A DNA stretch of 64,000 nt from Hyunsoonleella pacifica (GTDB lineage: Bacteria; Bacteroidota; Bacteroidia; Flavobacteriales; Flavobacteriaceae): NCBI RefSeq assembly GCF_004310335.1, contig NZ_SIRS01000003.1:124001-188000 (forward strand), in the 5' to 3' direction. The translations under genes and the position numbers were made by a program. Below the pieces are notes generated by a model that was not told where the DNA came from, searched no databases, and was given only the letters and a program-made list of their open reading frames with translations. How positions within the stretch are numbered: the stretch's first letter is position 1; each line of letters starts with the position of its first letter. Below, in pieces: positions 1 to 9,760 of this stretch.

Positions 1-1399
1 AAAGAATCATTCGTGCTACATCGCCTTTCCAGTCATCTCCAGGATACCAAGTATTTTCATTAATTAAGGCATAACTACCACTACCGTCTACAAAAGGAAA
101 GTTAGACCGGTCGCTATTTACTGTTGCATCGCAAGATCTAAGATGGTGCAAATCTGAAAATGAAGGTCCCATATCACCTTCTGCCAATAAAGATCTTGGA
201 TATACATGTTCTGTATTAAATGTTTGTGGTGTATGTGAATTAGAGTCTGAGGTCCATTCTCGTTCGTCTCTACTCTCACCTGAATACATTAAAATAACAT
301 TAGCGGTATTACTTAAATCTTCATCGGCATCATATAAAAAATTATGACGTTGCCCATAAGTTAAAATAGTGGTGTGCTTCATTTGTGTAACATCTTGAAT
401 TTCTTCTAGCATAATAGTGGCATCCTCTACAAATAAGACATCGCTATAATAATTCTCTAATGCTTCTGGGATATTAAAATTAACTCCAGCAGCTACTGTA
501 ATATTTACGTTAGCAGTAGAGCATGAAGAGTTTTGCGTATCATCATCACATATAGTATACGTAAATGTATCTACTCCTGTAAAACCCATTTGTGGTACGT
601 ATATTACACTGCCATCTCCTTGCAACTCTGCATTTCCTTGAGTACCATTTGTGTCTAACTCTAAAATAGTTGTTCCCGCAATAATAACATCATTACTTAA
701 AAGATCTGTTATGGTAATTGCGACTGTATTGGAAGCATTATAATTATCATCTACTGCATTTATACCTTCCTCAACAGTTATAATTACAGGTGCAGAGGAA
801 CAATTATCATTATCATCACAAATTGTGTATGTAAACGTATCTTCTCCAACAAAATCAGTTTTCGGTATATATGTTACAATATTACCTTCTAGACTAATGT
901 TACCCTCTGTGCTGGCTATTTTATCAACAGATGTAATCGTTACATTACTTTCTAACACATCATTAGCCGTTAAATCATCAATGGTTAGTGTTTTATTAGC
1001 AATAGTTGTATAATTATCTTCTACTGCTATGGATGTAACACCTCTTTCTACTTCAATAAAAACAGTAGCTGTTGAACAATTGTTTTGTACAGTTTCACAA
1101 ATTGTATAAATAAAAGAGTCTGTCCCAATAAAATTATTTTCTGGAGTAAACGTTATTACACCATTGTTATTTACAACTTCTCCTTTTGTATTGGTGGTAT
1201 TTATTTCTAAACTTGTTCCTTCTGTGTTATCGTCGTTACTTAATATATCTGTTATAACAATTTCTCTATTTTGAAGTGTTGTGTATAAATCATTAAAAGC
1301 TACAGGTTTTGGCACTGGTGGGGCAACCGAATCTGAACTAGAGCAGTTTGAAATAAGACATACAAATAGTGCAAACTTTAGTATTTGTTTCATCTTCAT
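1..1399 (-). CDS. Secreted endonuclease I family nuclease with tandem Ig-like domains (3' end cut by window edge)
   Basis: Predicted secreted non-specific DNase/RNase of the endonuclease I (EndA/Vvn) family. The reading frame is open to base 1, so the C-terminus is missing. It begins at ATG 1399 (a second in-frame ATG lies at 1393) with a lipoprotein-type leader ending LISNCSS, so it is probably anchored in the outer membrane. Three Ig-like repeats of about 85-90 residues follow, each with an 'AxxDNY...SNDV...TYTICDD' pattern. From about base 485 the nuclease domain shows NTEHVYPRS, SDLHHLRS, a following Asn, and GDVARM, which match the family's His-Glu-Asn metal-binding core. It lies 73 bases downstream of the DUF5017-like lipoprotein gene and in the same direction, separated by a strong stem-loop. 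Its likely role is degrading extracellular nucleic acid for nutrients; the substrate is inferred from family. Confidence 0.85.
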   Translation of the reverse strand, partial: MKMKQILKFALFVCLISNCSSSDSVAPPVPKPVAFNDLYTTLQNREIVITDILSNDDNTEGTSLEINTTNTKGEVVNNNGVITFTPENNFIGTDSFIYTICETVQNNCSTATVFIEVERGVTSIAVEDNYTTIANKTLTIDDLTANDVLESNVTITSVDKIASTEGNISLEGNIVTYIPKTDFVGEDTFTYTICDDNDNCSSAPVIITVEEGINAVDDNYNASNTVAITITDLLSNDVIIAGTTILELDTNGTQGNAELQGDGSVIYVPQMGFTGVDTFTYTICDDDTQNSSCSTANVNITVAAGVNFNIPEALENYYSDVLFVEDATIMLEEIQDVTQMKHTTILTYGQRHNFLYDADEDLSNTANVILMYSGESRDEREWTSDSNSHTPQTFNTEHVYPRSLLAEGDMGPSFSDLHHLRSCDATVNSDRSNFPFVDGSGSYALINENTWYPGDDWKGDVARMIL

Positions 1400-1414
1400 A
1401 GTTTTATATTTATG

Positions 1415-1450
1415 ACATAAAATCAGCATATTACTATGCTGATTTTATGT
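1415..1450. terminator. Perfect 16-bp stem-loop between lipoprotein and nuclease genes
   Basis: Bases 1415-1430 pair perfectly with 1435-1450 around a 4-base loop (TTAC). On the plus strand it is followed by a run of T, but no plus-strand gene precedes it. On the minus strand, where both flanking genes lie, it has no U-tract. It may therefore act as a partial terminator, an RNA-processing or stabilising hairpin, or an attenuator 15 bases before the nuclease start codon. Confidence 0.6.
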
Positions 1451-1472
1451 TTTTTGCTAAGGCAATTAATGT

Positions 1473-3149
1473 TTATTGCACAACATAAATGTAGTCGCCA
1501 TTCTCTCCTAATTCTAAAAGATAGGTTTCTGTTCCTGTAGGAAAGGCAGAAATGGTAACTTCAAATCTTTTACCTATTTCTGTATCTGGGAAATTTGCTT
1601 TTAACACAACATTAAATGCAAGTAATAGTTCGTCTTCATCCCAAAAGGTAGAACCACCTTCTCTTCTGTTGAAATTACCAAAACGTCCTAGATTTTCTAA
1701 CTCATCTGCTAAGTTTTCTACTGAAGCTAATTCCGTTACTACTCTATCATAATCGTCAGCAACAAATTCATAAGGAATTGCATTATTTGGTTCCCATCTT
1801 CCATTGTTATAAGTAAACTTTAGTGTGGCCGCTGGTGCCTCCCAAGATGTTCCAAATTCATAAAACATCCCTCTTGTTAATGTTCCTGTAGATCCTCCAA
1901 AGAAGAATTGATACACTAAAAATATGTTATCGCCTTCCTGTGCAAAAGGGTATTGTCTTGTTACAAAAGTTGGTAAATAATTTTCTGGTAGTGAAGAGCT
2001 ACTAAAATTATTAAATCGTCCCGGAGGGCCCATTTCGTCATAATCTGCATCAGTCAATACATAAACATTATCTTCATCTAATATTTCCCAATTTGTACCA
2101 TTGTATCTGTAGAAGGCGAATAATTGATCTTTCGTACCTTCTAATCCACCAGCTTTAACATTTATCTGTCTTACTCTCCATCTTGTAGACGCCGAGTCTG
2201 TAGATTCATATTTCAGAGCTATGTTAACTGTTTCTCCATCAAAGTTAGAAATATCTACGTCCTCAGATAACACATAATCGTTATCATTATTAGTTGGAAC
2301 CATAGTAAATGTTATTTCCTCCCATGTAGCTGTTGTAACATCTCCGGTATAATCTGTAGCAACTAATACTTGAATACCTAAATCATTAGGGTTACCAAAT
2401 CTAAAATTTTGATTGATTTGCATCCTAAGATTTGCATCACTAGAGAAATCTAATTCTGGAGAAACTAACCAATCTTCATTTGCAAAATTAGAACCACTAC
2501 TAAAGCCACTCATCTGTACATTATTAAATTGCACACCTTCAGACCAAGATTGAGCACCCGAAATATCTATAGGTGTCCAACCTTCAAAAGCACCAAAATT
2601 AGTTTCACTAATTACTCTAGTACCATCTACTGGTTCTTCATTAAATTTAAGATATTCTACTCTAACAACATCGCCTTCTAATGGTGTAGGGTTTTCTCTA
2701 GCTACAATACTTTCTAAAAAGCTTTCTTCATTTTCACTTGGTAAAAATGCGCCAGATCCTTGGGTTGGGTAATCGGAAGCTGATAATTCATACTTACCGG
2801 CGGTAATATATCTTGAAAGATCTTCATCATTTGTATTTCCACCCGGTATGTAATCTACATCAACAAATACATTTAGCCCATCAACGGCTATACTTATTCT
2901 ATCTGATAAAATTGGTGCAATTTTAATTTCTGCATCTTCAATTGAGGGGAATGCATTAAAGATTTCATAAATATCATCTTCTTCGTCATCAAAACCTTCG
3001 AAATCAGCTGACGTTAATTCGTATGTGATGTCGTTTAAAATTGGTGTAGCCTCTCCTGCTTCACGAAAAGCTTCATCTAGTTCGTCATTACATGATACTA
3101 GTAAAGCACCACATAAAAATGTTATGATTATATAATTTAAATTTTTCAT
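1473..3149 (-). CDS. Choice-of-anchor-J / DUF5017-like lipoprotein
   Basis: A 558-residue lipoprotein with the lipobox LLVSC (Cys20) after a hydrophobic leader. The N-terminal 150 residues are acidic. About residues 175-335 read as a choice-of-anchor-J (DUF5017-like) beta-sandwich, with the typical run of W-rich 'EGW', 'ANEDWLVSPELDFS' and a late 'TRWRVRQINV' strand. The C-terminal 200 residues repeat a 'YRYNGTNWE' / 'FTYNNGRWE' pattern and end in a short beta domain. It sits 28 bases downstream of the TonB-dependent receptor gene and is probably cotranscribed with it, so it may be the surface partner of that receptor. This parallels SusD but it is not a SusD homologue. No catalytic motif is seen. 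Confidence 0.75.
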   Translation of the reverse strand: MKNLNYIIITFLCGALLVSCNDELDEAFREAGEATPILNDITYELTSADFEGFDDEEDDIYEIFNAFPSIEDAEIKIAPILSDRISIAVDGLNVFVDVDYIPGGNTNDEDLSRYITAGKYELSASDYPTQGSGAFLPSENEESFLESIVARENPTPLEGDVVRVEYLKFNEEPVDGTRVISETNFGAFEGWTPIDISGAQSWSEGVQFNNVQMSGFSSGSNFANEDWLVSPELDFSSDANLRMQINQNFRFGNPNDLGIQVLVATDYTGDVTTATWEEITFTMVPTNNDNDYVLSEDVDISNFDGETVNIALKYESTDSASTRWRVRQINVKAGGLEGTKDQLFAFYRYNGTNWEILDEDNVYVLTDADYDEMGPPGRFNNFSSSSLPENYLPTFVTRQYPFAQEGDNIFLVYQFFFGGSTGTLTRGMFYEFGTSWEAPAATLKFTYNNGRWEPNNAIPYEFVADDYDRVVTELASVENLADELENLGRFGNFNRREGGSTFWDEDELLLAFNVVLKANFPDTEIGKRFEVTISAFPTGTETYLLELGENGDYIYVVQ

Positions 3150-3177
3150 TTTTGAAGTTTTATTTTAAAGACTAATT

Positions 3178-5778
3178 CTAAAATCTAATTGTAGTACTTA
3201 CACTAAATGTTCTTCCTGGGCCGAAGAATACTTCGGCTCCTGATGCTGTTCCTCCATTATCATCAGCTCTGGTAATATATAATTGATTAAATACATTATA
3301 CATTCTTGCACTAATTGTTGCATCTAAGTCTGAAATTTTAAAGTTATGACGAAAAGACGCGTCGAATAAATGATAATTAGGCACTTCGTAAGGGTCTCGT
3401 CTTAAGAAATCTATTCTTTCTTGATTATTTAAATTTTCCTCACTTAGAGCACGATCGCTAGGGTCAAAATCTGCAAAATATCTGTCGTAAAAATTATAAT
3501 CTATAAAGAATGATGTGTCTGGTGTAAGATCTACTCTTAAATTTAAACCCGCAGTGGTTTGTGCCGATCTACCTACTGGTAAGTCTGTAATTAATACTCT
3601 AAATTCTTCTTGTACAACTTGATTTTCGTCTAGTCGAGTTACATCTACATCATCTAGCCACTTCCAGTTACCTAACGAAATAAAACCTTTTAAATTTAGA
3701 AAGCTGAATGGTCTATAGTCAAAATCCATCTCAACACCTTGATGCAATGCGTCTATTCCAAGAATATTATCAAAAACTTGTTGATCTACTGTATCTCCAT
3801 TTGGTAATTGAACTTGTTCTGTTCTATTCCTTGTTTCACTTCTATCACTCCATCGTGTGTTGTACAAGTTTACGTTTACAGCCAGTTTATCTGATCTTAA
3901 ACCATATCCTAACTCTACACTAAAAATTTTCTGATTTACAGCATCTGTATTTGTAGCATCATTATCGTTAGTAGGCCAAATTGCATTAGGAAACGGTGCT
4001 CTTTCAAAATAGCCAACATTAAAAAATACATTGTGATAATTATCAACTCTATAATTAGCACCAGTTTTAGCTCCAAAACCAGTAAAGTTAATCCAGTCGG
4101 TTTTTCTATTAGGGTCGTTAGGGGTTTTTAAAAACAAATCTTCTCTTTGGTATTGGGTTTGAGATATATTTCCTGCTACAAAAGCTGAAATATTGTCTTT
4201 ATCGTACTCTATCTGCCCAAAAGCACCTCCAATTCTTAAGAACGTTTTATTATGAAATAGAAACTTATCCCCAGCTCTTAATTGGCTTTGAGGGTTATTT
4301 ATGTTACCGTTATCCACTTCTACAAACTCTCCTCCTAATAAATCTTCTATTTCTCGGAATCTTTCATATTGTCCATACTTAACATCTAAACCTAATGTTA
4401 AATCAAATTCATTATTAAGTGTTTTGTTATAGTTAGATAAAAGTCCATACCAGTAATGTTTATTAACGCTGTTGATTAGATATGATGTAGAAATTCTGTT
4501 AGCTCCATTATTTCTAACCACTTGATCTACATCAACCGGACCATAATCTCCTAATCTAAGGCTATTATTTACTAAACCACTAGAACTTGAGTCTAACCCA
4601 TCTCCCTGATCAAATGTTATACCACCAGTACCAGAACTAAAATATAATGATGTTGCTAACTTAGAATTATCGTCAATATCCCAATAATGTGATAATCCCA
4701 TTATAGGCTTATGAAAGAAGTTTCTACTTAAACTAAACACTTCTCCGTTTCGTATACCAAAATCTGCGTTTGTTCTAATGCCGTTTGGACTTTGATCTGT
4801 TTGCTGTAAAGTGAGTCTCTCAAATCTAGTACCATGGCGTTGAGGAGCTCCTGTAGCAGTAAAAACTAATTTATGCTGATCATTAAACTCTTTAGAAATA
4901 CCAGCAAAGTATGTGAGTGCATCAAAAGGTGTTCCATCAACATAACCATCTCCATAGGTTCTATCTGCGTATACAGTTGCCGAAAATCCATTTGATAAAC
5001 CTGTAGACAGTTTCAAAGCATATTTGTTATAGCCATTATTACCTAATCCATAAGAAAACATACCACCTTTATTAGTATTGGTAGTTTCTGTGATGATATT
5101 AACAGTACCCCCAATAGAAGGCACTGCTAGTTTTGATGCTCCTAAACCTCTTTGGGTTTGAGTAAACTTAGTAACATTACCAATACCTGCCCAGTTAGAC
5201 CAAAATACTCTTCCATCAAGAAAATCATTTACTGGAATACCGTTTATTACAACAGCTACATTTTCAGAGTTAAAACCTCGTAATGTAACTTCTCCATCAC
5301 CAAATCCACCACTACCTCTTGTGGTAAAAACACCAGGTGTAGATTTTAGAATCTCTACAAACTCTTGGTTACCTAATTTTTGAGCTATTTCTTCTTGTTT
5401 AATTGTAGAGACAGCAACTGGAGTTTTTCGATCTACTGCAAGAGAGGCCACTATTTGAATCTCTTCGAGACCTACTTGGCTCGATTCCATTTCAATTTTA
5501 CCAAGAGTAATGTCTCCAGAAAATGAAATAGTTTTAGCATTGTAGCCTATATAGGTTATCACAATTTCTCCAGAATCTTGTTCGGTAGTAATAGAAAAGT
5601 TTCCATCAAAATCAGTGGTAACACCATTAGAAGTTCCTTTTTCGATAACATTTGCACCGGGTAAAGGTAAATTTGAACCCACCTCAATAATAGTACCTGT
5701 TATAGTACTTTGAGCTAAAGCAACAGTAGAGAATAACAAAACTGTTAGCGTAATCAGTAAATTAGCTGTTTTTTTCAT
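3178..5778 (-). CDS. TonB-dependent outer-membrane receptor with carboxypeptidase-regulatory N-domain
   Basis: An 866-residue outer-membrane receptor. The start at 5778 is chosen because it gives a clean signal peptide (MKKTANLLITLTVLLFS... ending ALAQ); a longer reading frame to 5856 would put non-signal residues in front. Next come a carboxypeptidase-D regulatory-like domain (about 24-110, with 'PLPGANV' and 'TDFDGNFSI') and a plug domain (about 115-240, with 'GGFGDGEVTLRGFN'). A 22-strand-type barrel follows, ending in the aromatic 'STTIRF'. It uses energy from a TonB/ExbBD complex to import a substrate too large for porins. The adjacent lipoprotein and nuclease genes suggest nucleic-acid-derived or phosphate-containing ligands, which is inference. 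A TATTTTTG -7 element and an inverted repeat precede it. Confidence 0.9.
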   Translation of the reverse strand: MKKTANLLITLTVLLFSTVALAQSTITGTIIEVGSNLPLPGANVIEKGTSNGVTTDFDGNFSITTEQDSGEIVITYIGYNAKTISFSGDITLGKIEMESSQVGLEEIQIVASLAVDRKTPVAVSTIKQEEIAQKLGNQEFVEILKSTPGVFTTRGSGGFGDGEVTLRGFNSENVAVVINGIPVNDFLDGRVFWSNWAGIGNVTKFTQTQRGLGASKLAVPSIGGTVNIITETTNTNKGGMFSYGLGNNGYNKYALKLSTGLSNGFSATVYADRTYGDGYVDGTPFDALTYFAGISKEFNDQHKLVFTATGAPQRHGTRFERLTLQQTDQSPNGIRTNADFGIRNGEVFSLSRNFFHKPIMGLSHYWDIDDNSKLATSLYFSSGTGGITFDQGDGLDSSSSGLVNNSLRLGDYGPVDVDQVVRNNGANRISTSYLINSVNKHYWYGLLSNYNKTLNNEFDLTLGLDVKYGQYERFREIEDLLGGEFVEVDNGNINNPQSQLRAGDKFLFHNKTFLRIGGAFGQIEYDKDNISAFVAGNISQTQYQREDLFLKTPNDPNRKTDWINFTGFGAKTGANYRVDNYHNVFFNVGYFERAPFPNAIWPTNDNDATNTDAVNQKIFSVELGYGLRSDKLAVNVNLYNTRWSDRSETRNRTEQVQLPNGDTVDQQVFDNILGIDALHQGVEMDFDYRPFSFLNLKGFISLGNWKWLDDVDVTRLDENQVVQEEFRVLITDLPVGRSAQTTAGLNLRVDLTPDTSFFIDYNFYDRYFADFDPSDRALSEENLNNQERIDFLRRDPYEVPNYHLFDASFRHNFKISDLDATISARMYNVFNQLYITRADDNGGTASGAEVFFGPGRTFSVSTTIRF

Positions 5779-5819
5779 AATTTTTGAAAAATTATTTAAT
5801 AATTTGAAATTAGTCGTAG

Positions 5820-5827
5820 CAAAAATA
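5820..5827 (-). promoter_or_regulatory. Candidate -7 promoter element of the receptor operon
   Basis: The minus strand reads TATTTTTG, an exact match to the Bacteroidota TAnnTTTG -7 element, about 42 bases upstream of the receptor start codon. A TTG at consensus -33 spacing is not obvious: the nearest is 26 bases upstream. Confidence 0.5.
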
Positions 5828-5857
5828 CTGATAATTAAAACATTAACATTAACCAAA

Positions 5858-5874
5858 TGTTAAGAATCTTAACA
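5858..5874. promoter_or_regulatory. 17-bp perfect inverted repeat, possible operator
   Basis: The sequence TGTTAAGA-A-TCTTAACA is a perfect inverted repeat with one central base. It lies about 30 bases upstream of the -7 element of the receptor operon, where an activator would bind. Further TTAAC copies occur on both sides (around 5842-5853 and 5882). The regulator is unknown. Confidence 0.45.
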
Positions 5875-5886
5875 GTTCTTATTAAC

Positions 5887-5921
5887 AAAAAAGCACCGAT
5901 ATTCACAATATCGGTGCTTTT
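5887..5921 (-). terminator. Terminator of the pgi operon
   Basis: Bases 5889-5903 pair perfectly with 5907-5921 around a CAC loop. On the minus strand the stem is followed by a T-run, 21 bases after the pgi stop codon. Confidence 0.85.
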
Positions 5922-5941
5922 GATATAAAATTCTCAACAAT

Positions 5942-7561
5942 TTAAGAGTTTTCCTTAAAATACTTTAATAGATTAGAGGTTGAAGAATCGTGTTCATTTT
6001 GTTCTTCTCCACTAAATTCTTTTAAAATCTTACTTGCTAATTGCTTTCCTAATTCTACTCCAAATTGATCGTAGCTAAAGATATTCCAAATAACACCTTG
6101 CACAAAGATTTTGTGTTCGTACATAGCTATAAGTTTACCCAAACTTTCTGGTGTTAACTTATTAATAAATATAGTATTTGTTGGCTTATTGCCTTCAAAT
6201 ATTTTAAATGGAATTATTGCTTCTTTTGTATCTTCTGCAACAACTTGCGCTTTAGTTTTTCCATTAAGAAGTGCTTCTGTTTGTGCTAAAAAGTTTGAAG
6301 TAAGCTTATCTTGATGGTCTTGGTTTCCATGAAGTGATTTTACAAACCCAATAAAATCTGCTGGAATCAGTTTAGTCCCTTGATGTATGAGTTGAAAAAA
6401 TGCATGTTGCGAATTGGTTCCTGGTTCTCCCCATATCAAAGTCCCAGTTTGATAGTTTATAGGGTTTCCATTTCTATCTACACTTTTTCCATTACTCTCC
6501 ATAATACCTTGTTGCAAATATGTTGCAAATTGATTCAAATATTGAGAGTAAGCAATGATAGCTTCACTTTCTGCATTAAAAAAGTTATTGTACCAGATAC
6601 TAATTAATCCAAGGACAACTGGAATATTCTTATCAAAATCTTCATTTTTAAAATGTTCATCCATCTTGTTGGCACCTTCTAAAAGACTTGCATAATTATC
6701 GTAGCCAACTGCTAAACTAATGGACAATCCAACGGCACTCCATAAAGAGAAACGACCACCAACCCAATCCCACATTGGGAAAATATTATTAGTGTCTATT
6801 CCAAAATTAGATACAGCTTCTAAATTAGTGGATACAGCTACAAAGTGTTTTGCGATATCTTGCTCATTAGCCGATTCTAAAAACCAAGATTTTATAGTAT
6901 TAGCATTAGAAATTGTTTCTTGAGTTGTAAACGTTTTAGATACAATTACAAAAAGTGTTGTTTCAGGGTTTAGATGCTTAATAACTTCATTTACATGATC
7001 ACCATCTACGTTACTTACAAAATGAGTAGTTAGATGGTTCTTATAAAATTGTAATGCATCAACAACCATTGCAGGTCCTAAATCTGATCCACCTATCCCT
7101 ATATTCACAACATGAGTAAACGGTTTTCCTGTATAACCTTTTCTCTCTCCCTGCACAACTTCATTTGTAAACGCTTTTATTTTTCGTTTTACTTTATATA
7201 CTTCTGGTATTACATTTTCTCCATTTACAGTTACAACTGCAGATTCTGGCGCTCTTAAAGCAGTATGTAATACTGCTCTCCCTTCTGTTTTATTTATTAT
7301 CTCTCCTGAAAATTGACTTTCTATAGCTTGTTTAAGCTTAACATCGTCAGCTAATTCTAAAAGTACTTTAAATGTTTCCTCAGTGATTCTGTTTTTTGAA
7401 ACATCTACATAAAAATCATCCCACTTTATGGTAAATTTATTTGCTCTCTCTAGATCCTCAACAAATAAGTCTTTCATCTGAAGATTTTTGGTGTCTTCAA
7501 AATGTGCTTTAAGCTTTTTCCAAGCATCTGTTGTTGTAGGATTAATATTTGGTAATGCCAT
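5942..7561 (-). CDS. pgi: Glucose-6-phosphate isomerase
   Basis: A 539-residue cytoplasmic enzyme interconverting glucose-6-phosphate and fructose-6-phosphate in glycolysis and gluconeogenesis. Signature segments are present: [10 protein letters not shown] in the sugar-phosphate site, SKTFTTQET, the PGI signature around [12 protein letters not shown], and [18 protein letters not shown] with the catalytic His region. The length matches the usual ~550. The start codon lies one base after the stop of the M23 peptidase gene, so translation is probably coupled. It is the last gene of a four-gene minus-strand cluster and is followed by a strong terminator. Confidence 0.97.
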   Translation of the reverse strand: MALPNINPTTTDAWKKLKAHFEDTKNLQMKDLFVEDLERANKFTIKWDDFYVDVSKNRITEETFKVLLELADDVKLKQAIESQFSGEIINKTEGRAVLHTALRAPESAVVTVNGENVIPEVYKVKRKIKAFTNEVVQGERKGYTGKPFTHVVNIGIGGSDLGPAMVVDALQFYKNHLTTHFVSNVDGDHVNEVIKHLNPETTLFVIVSKTFTTQETISNANTIKSWFLESANEQDIAKHFVAVSTNLEAVSNFGIDTNNIFPMWDWVGGRFSLWSAVGLSISLAVGYDNYASLLEGANKMDEHFKNEDFDKNIPVVLGLISIWYNNFFNAESEAIIAYSQYLNQFATYLQQGIMESNGKSVDRNGNPINYQTGTLIWGEPGTNSQHAFFQLIHQGTKLIPADFIGFVKSLHGNQDHQDKLTSNFLAQTEALLNGKTKAQVVAEDTKEAIIPFKIFEGNKPTNTIFINKLTPESLGKLIAMYEHKIFVQGVIWNIFSYDQFGVELGKQLASKILKEFSGEEQNEHDSSTSNLLKYFKENS

Positions 7562-7562
7562 A

Positions 7563-8882
7563 TTATGAATTTGATTGGTAAATTACAGTTTCATCTTTTA
7601 GCTCTTCTGTAATTTGAGGTTTAAAATTTATATTATCTAACTTATACTTTACAGGTTGAATAAACTCTAAGTATTTCGCTTTTAAAGAATCTGAAATTGG
7701 TTTTGCTTCTGGCAGTTTCTGTTTAAAGGGGTCTACTTGTCTACCATTTTTCCAAAAACGATAGCATACATGAGGCCCTCCAGTATTTCCTGTCATTCCA
7801 ACCCATCCAATTACATCGCCTTGTTTTACAAACTGACCCACTTTAGCTTTTCGCTTACTCATGTGCAAATATTGGGTTTCATACGTAGCATTATGACGAA
7901 TTTTAACATAATTACCATTACCTCCTCTACGCTCAGATTTTGTAACTGTACCGTTTGCTGTTGCCATTATTGGGGTACCAATAGGTGCTGCAAAATCTGT
8001 ACCTTTATGTGGTCGTACTTTATAACCGTAAACTGCTATACGGCGTCTTAAGTTATACCTTGACGATATTCTACTGAATTTTACGGGTGCTTTTAAAAAA
8101 GCGCGTCTTAAATTTTTAGCTTCTTCATTAAAGTAATCTACAATGCCTTTAGTGGTATCTGTCATAAACTCAAACGCATAAAAAGGCTCATGGTTATGTT
8201 CAAAATATGCAGCTTTTACTCTATCTACTCCTGTGTAAATAGTATCATCAATATACTTATCTGTATAAATTACTTTAAATCTATCACCTTTCTGTAGCCT
8301 TCTAAAATCAATAGTCCATGCATAAATTTCATCAGCCATTTTATAAGCCAAACGCGGACTTAAACCTTGTTGCTCCAAAGTAAGTGAAATATTGTCTTCA
8401 ATAATACCTGTGGCAATCTTTTCTACATACTTAATAGGTTTTCTACTTGTATATGCTTGTATTGAATCCTGGAAATTAATTACAACATAGTCTTCTAAGT
8501 TTGGCTGATAGATGAAACACGTTGCGGTCTCCAAAGAATCTTTTGCACATAACAGTGTATAGGGTTTACCAACTTGAAGTCCTCTTCTAATGTTAAATGT
8601 ATCCTTTGCTTTTTCTGCTATATTGAAAATTTTAGGATATCCAACATTATTTCGTTCTAAAATAACACCAAAGGTATCACCACTTCTAATAGTGTCACGT
8701 TTTACGATATAATCATCCAGAGTAAAGCCAAATTCTACCTTTGGTTTTGGTTCTTCTATTACCGCTAATTCTTGTTCTTTAATTTCTGGTTTTGGATCGC
8801 TTTTGCAGCCGAAAACAACAACTGCTAAAATTAGAAATACTAAATATTTATCCCCCAATCTTCTATTTCTTTTACTGTCCAT
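7563..8882 (-). CDS. M23 family peptidoglycan endopeptidase, lipoprotein
   Basis: A 439-residue predicted cell-wall endopeptidase. The start at 8882 gives MDSKRNRR plus a hydrophobic stretch and lipobox VVFGC (Cys26); a longer frame from 8936 lacks a signal. A LysM-like region (about 60-105, '[17 protein letters not shown]') precedes the M23/LytM domain (about 285-385). Zn/catalytic residues: His292 and Asp296 of HKGTD, His340 of YLHM, and His371 of PHVC. The usual HxH motif is HxC here, with Cys373 in place of a zinc-binding His. The 5' end overlaps the tryptophan dioxygenase gene by 43 bases. It probably remodels peptidoglycan cross-links in the periplasm; whether it is active depends on Cys serving as ligand. 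Confidence 0.88.
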   Translation of the reverse strand: MDSKRNRRLGDKYLVFLILAVVVFGCKSDPKPEIKEQELAVIEEPKPKVEFGFTLDDYIVKRDTIRSGDTFGVILERNNVGYPKIFNIAEKAKDTFNIRRGLQVGKPYTLLCAKDSLETATCFIYQPNLEDYVVINFQDSIQAYTSRKPIKYVEKIATGIIEDNISLTLEQQGLSPRLAYKMADEIYAWTIDFRRLQKGDRFKVIYTDKYIDDTIYTGVDRVKAAYFEHNHEPFYAFEFMTDTTKGIVDYFNEEAKNLRRAFLKAPVKFSRISSRYNLRRRIAVYGYKVRPHKGTDFAAPIGTPIMATANGTVTKSERRGGNGNYVKIRHNATYETQYLHMSKRKAKVGQFVKQGDVIGWVGMTGNTGGPHVCYRFWKNGRQVDPFKQKLPEAKPISDSLKAKYLEFIQPVKYKLDNINFKPQITEELKDETVIYQSNS

Positions 8883-9760
8883 AAATCTGGAAAAAATATT
8901 CTTTTTTGATATTTTGGATGCATATATTTTACCCATTCGCTTCCTCCAGTAGCTTCAGCGGTTTTACCTCCAATATTTAAATAATGATTTGCTGTATTAT
9001 AGTGTGCCATTACCCATTTTACATTAACAGTATAATCGTAATGTCTCATAGCTTTTATCAAGGCTTTATCTTCCCTATCTTTTTTGGGAAGTGCTTTATA
9101 TTTAGACCACAAATTTTTGTCTTCATACATTTTAGAAAACTTTATAAACTTGCCTTTGTATCGTTCTTCAAAAGCGGATAATGTATATGTTTTTTTACCT
9201 GTTTTATAATCTTTACCTGCAGCTTGCCAATACAATTGCTCAAATGCACTGTTACAACAAATATCTTTACTTACTTTATCCCTAAAGCGTTTATCTATTA
9301 GGTTTATTAATTCTGTTGAGCCAAATTCTACAAGTCTGTATTGCGCACTTTGAAATCCACTGGCTGGAGTTAATGTGGTTCTAAATTGATTGTACTGCTC
9401 AATATTCATCCCATCCTTCATAATACTAAAGGAAGAGGTAAGCACATCAAAATAACGACTAATACGCATTATTTTATCAGTAAAAATTTCAACTCCAAAA
9501 TCGTTTTCTGCTACCTGCTCAATCTCAGTAAGTATCATTTTAAATAATAGCTCACTAATTTGATGATACATGATAAAAACCATTTCATCAGGAAAATCTG
9601 TTCTGGGTTTTTGTAGATTTAATAAAACATCGGTTTGTATGTAGTCCCAGTAACTAATGGGTTTACTATGAAGCAATCCTTCTAAATGAACTTCTAAATC
9701 TTGATCTATGGAATCGTACTTGGCTTTTAGTTGGTTGGTTATATGAGAGTCTGATTTCAT
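8840..9760 (-). CDS. kynA: Tryptophan 2,3-dioxygenase
   Basis: A 306-residue cytosolic heme enzyme that opens the indole ring of L-tryptophan to N-formylkynurenine, the first step of the kynurenine pathway. Recognised from 'DEMVFIMYHQISELLFKMIL' near the N-terminus (substrate-site F..YHQ..EL), 'SGFQSAQYRLVEF', and 'HYNTANHYLNIGGKTAEATGGSEWVKYM' near the C-terminus, which are family hallmarks. Its ATG overlaps the stop of the upstream DUF3108 gene by one base (TAATG), showing tight coupling. No other kynurenine-pathway gene is in the window. Confidence 0.95.
   Translation of the reverse strand: MKSDSHITNQLKAKYDSIDQDLEVHLEGLLHSKPISYWDYIQTDVLLNLQKPRTDFPDEMVFIMYHQISELLFKMILTEIEQVAENDFGVEIFTDKIMRISRYFDVLTSSFSIMKDGMNIEQYNQFRTTLTPASGFQSAQYRLVEFGSTELINLIDKRFRDKVSKDICCNSAFEQLYWQAAGKDYKTGKKTYTLSAFEERYKGKFIKFSKMYEDKNLWSKYKALPKKDREDKALIKAMRHYDYTVNVKWVMAHYNTANHYLNIGGKTAEATGGSEWVKYMHPKYQKRIFFPDLWTVKEIEDWGINI

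Noticed and set aside
5779-5856. N-terminal extension of the receptor frame to an ATG at 5856.
   Set aside because: It would place 26 non-signal residues before a perfect signal peptide and would cover the likely -7 promoter element.
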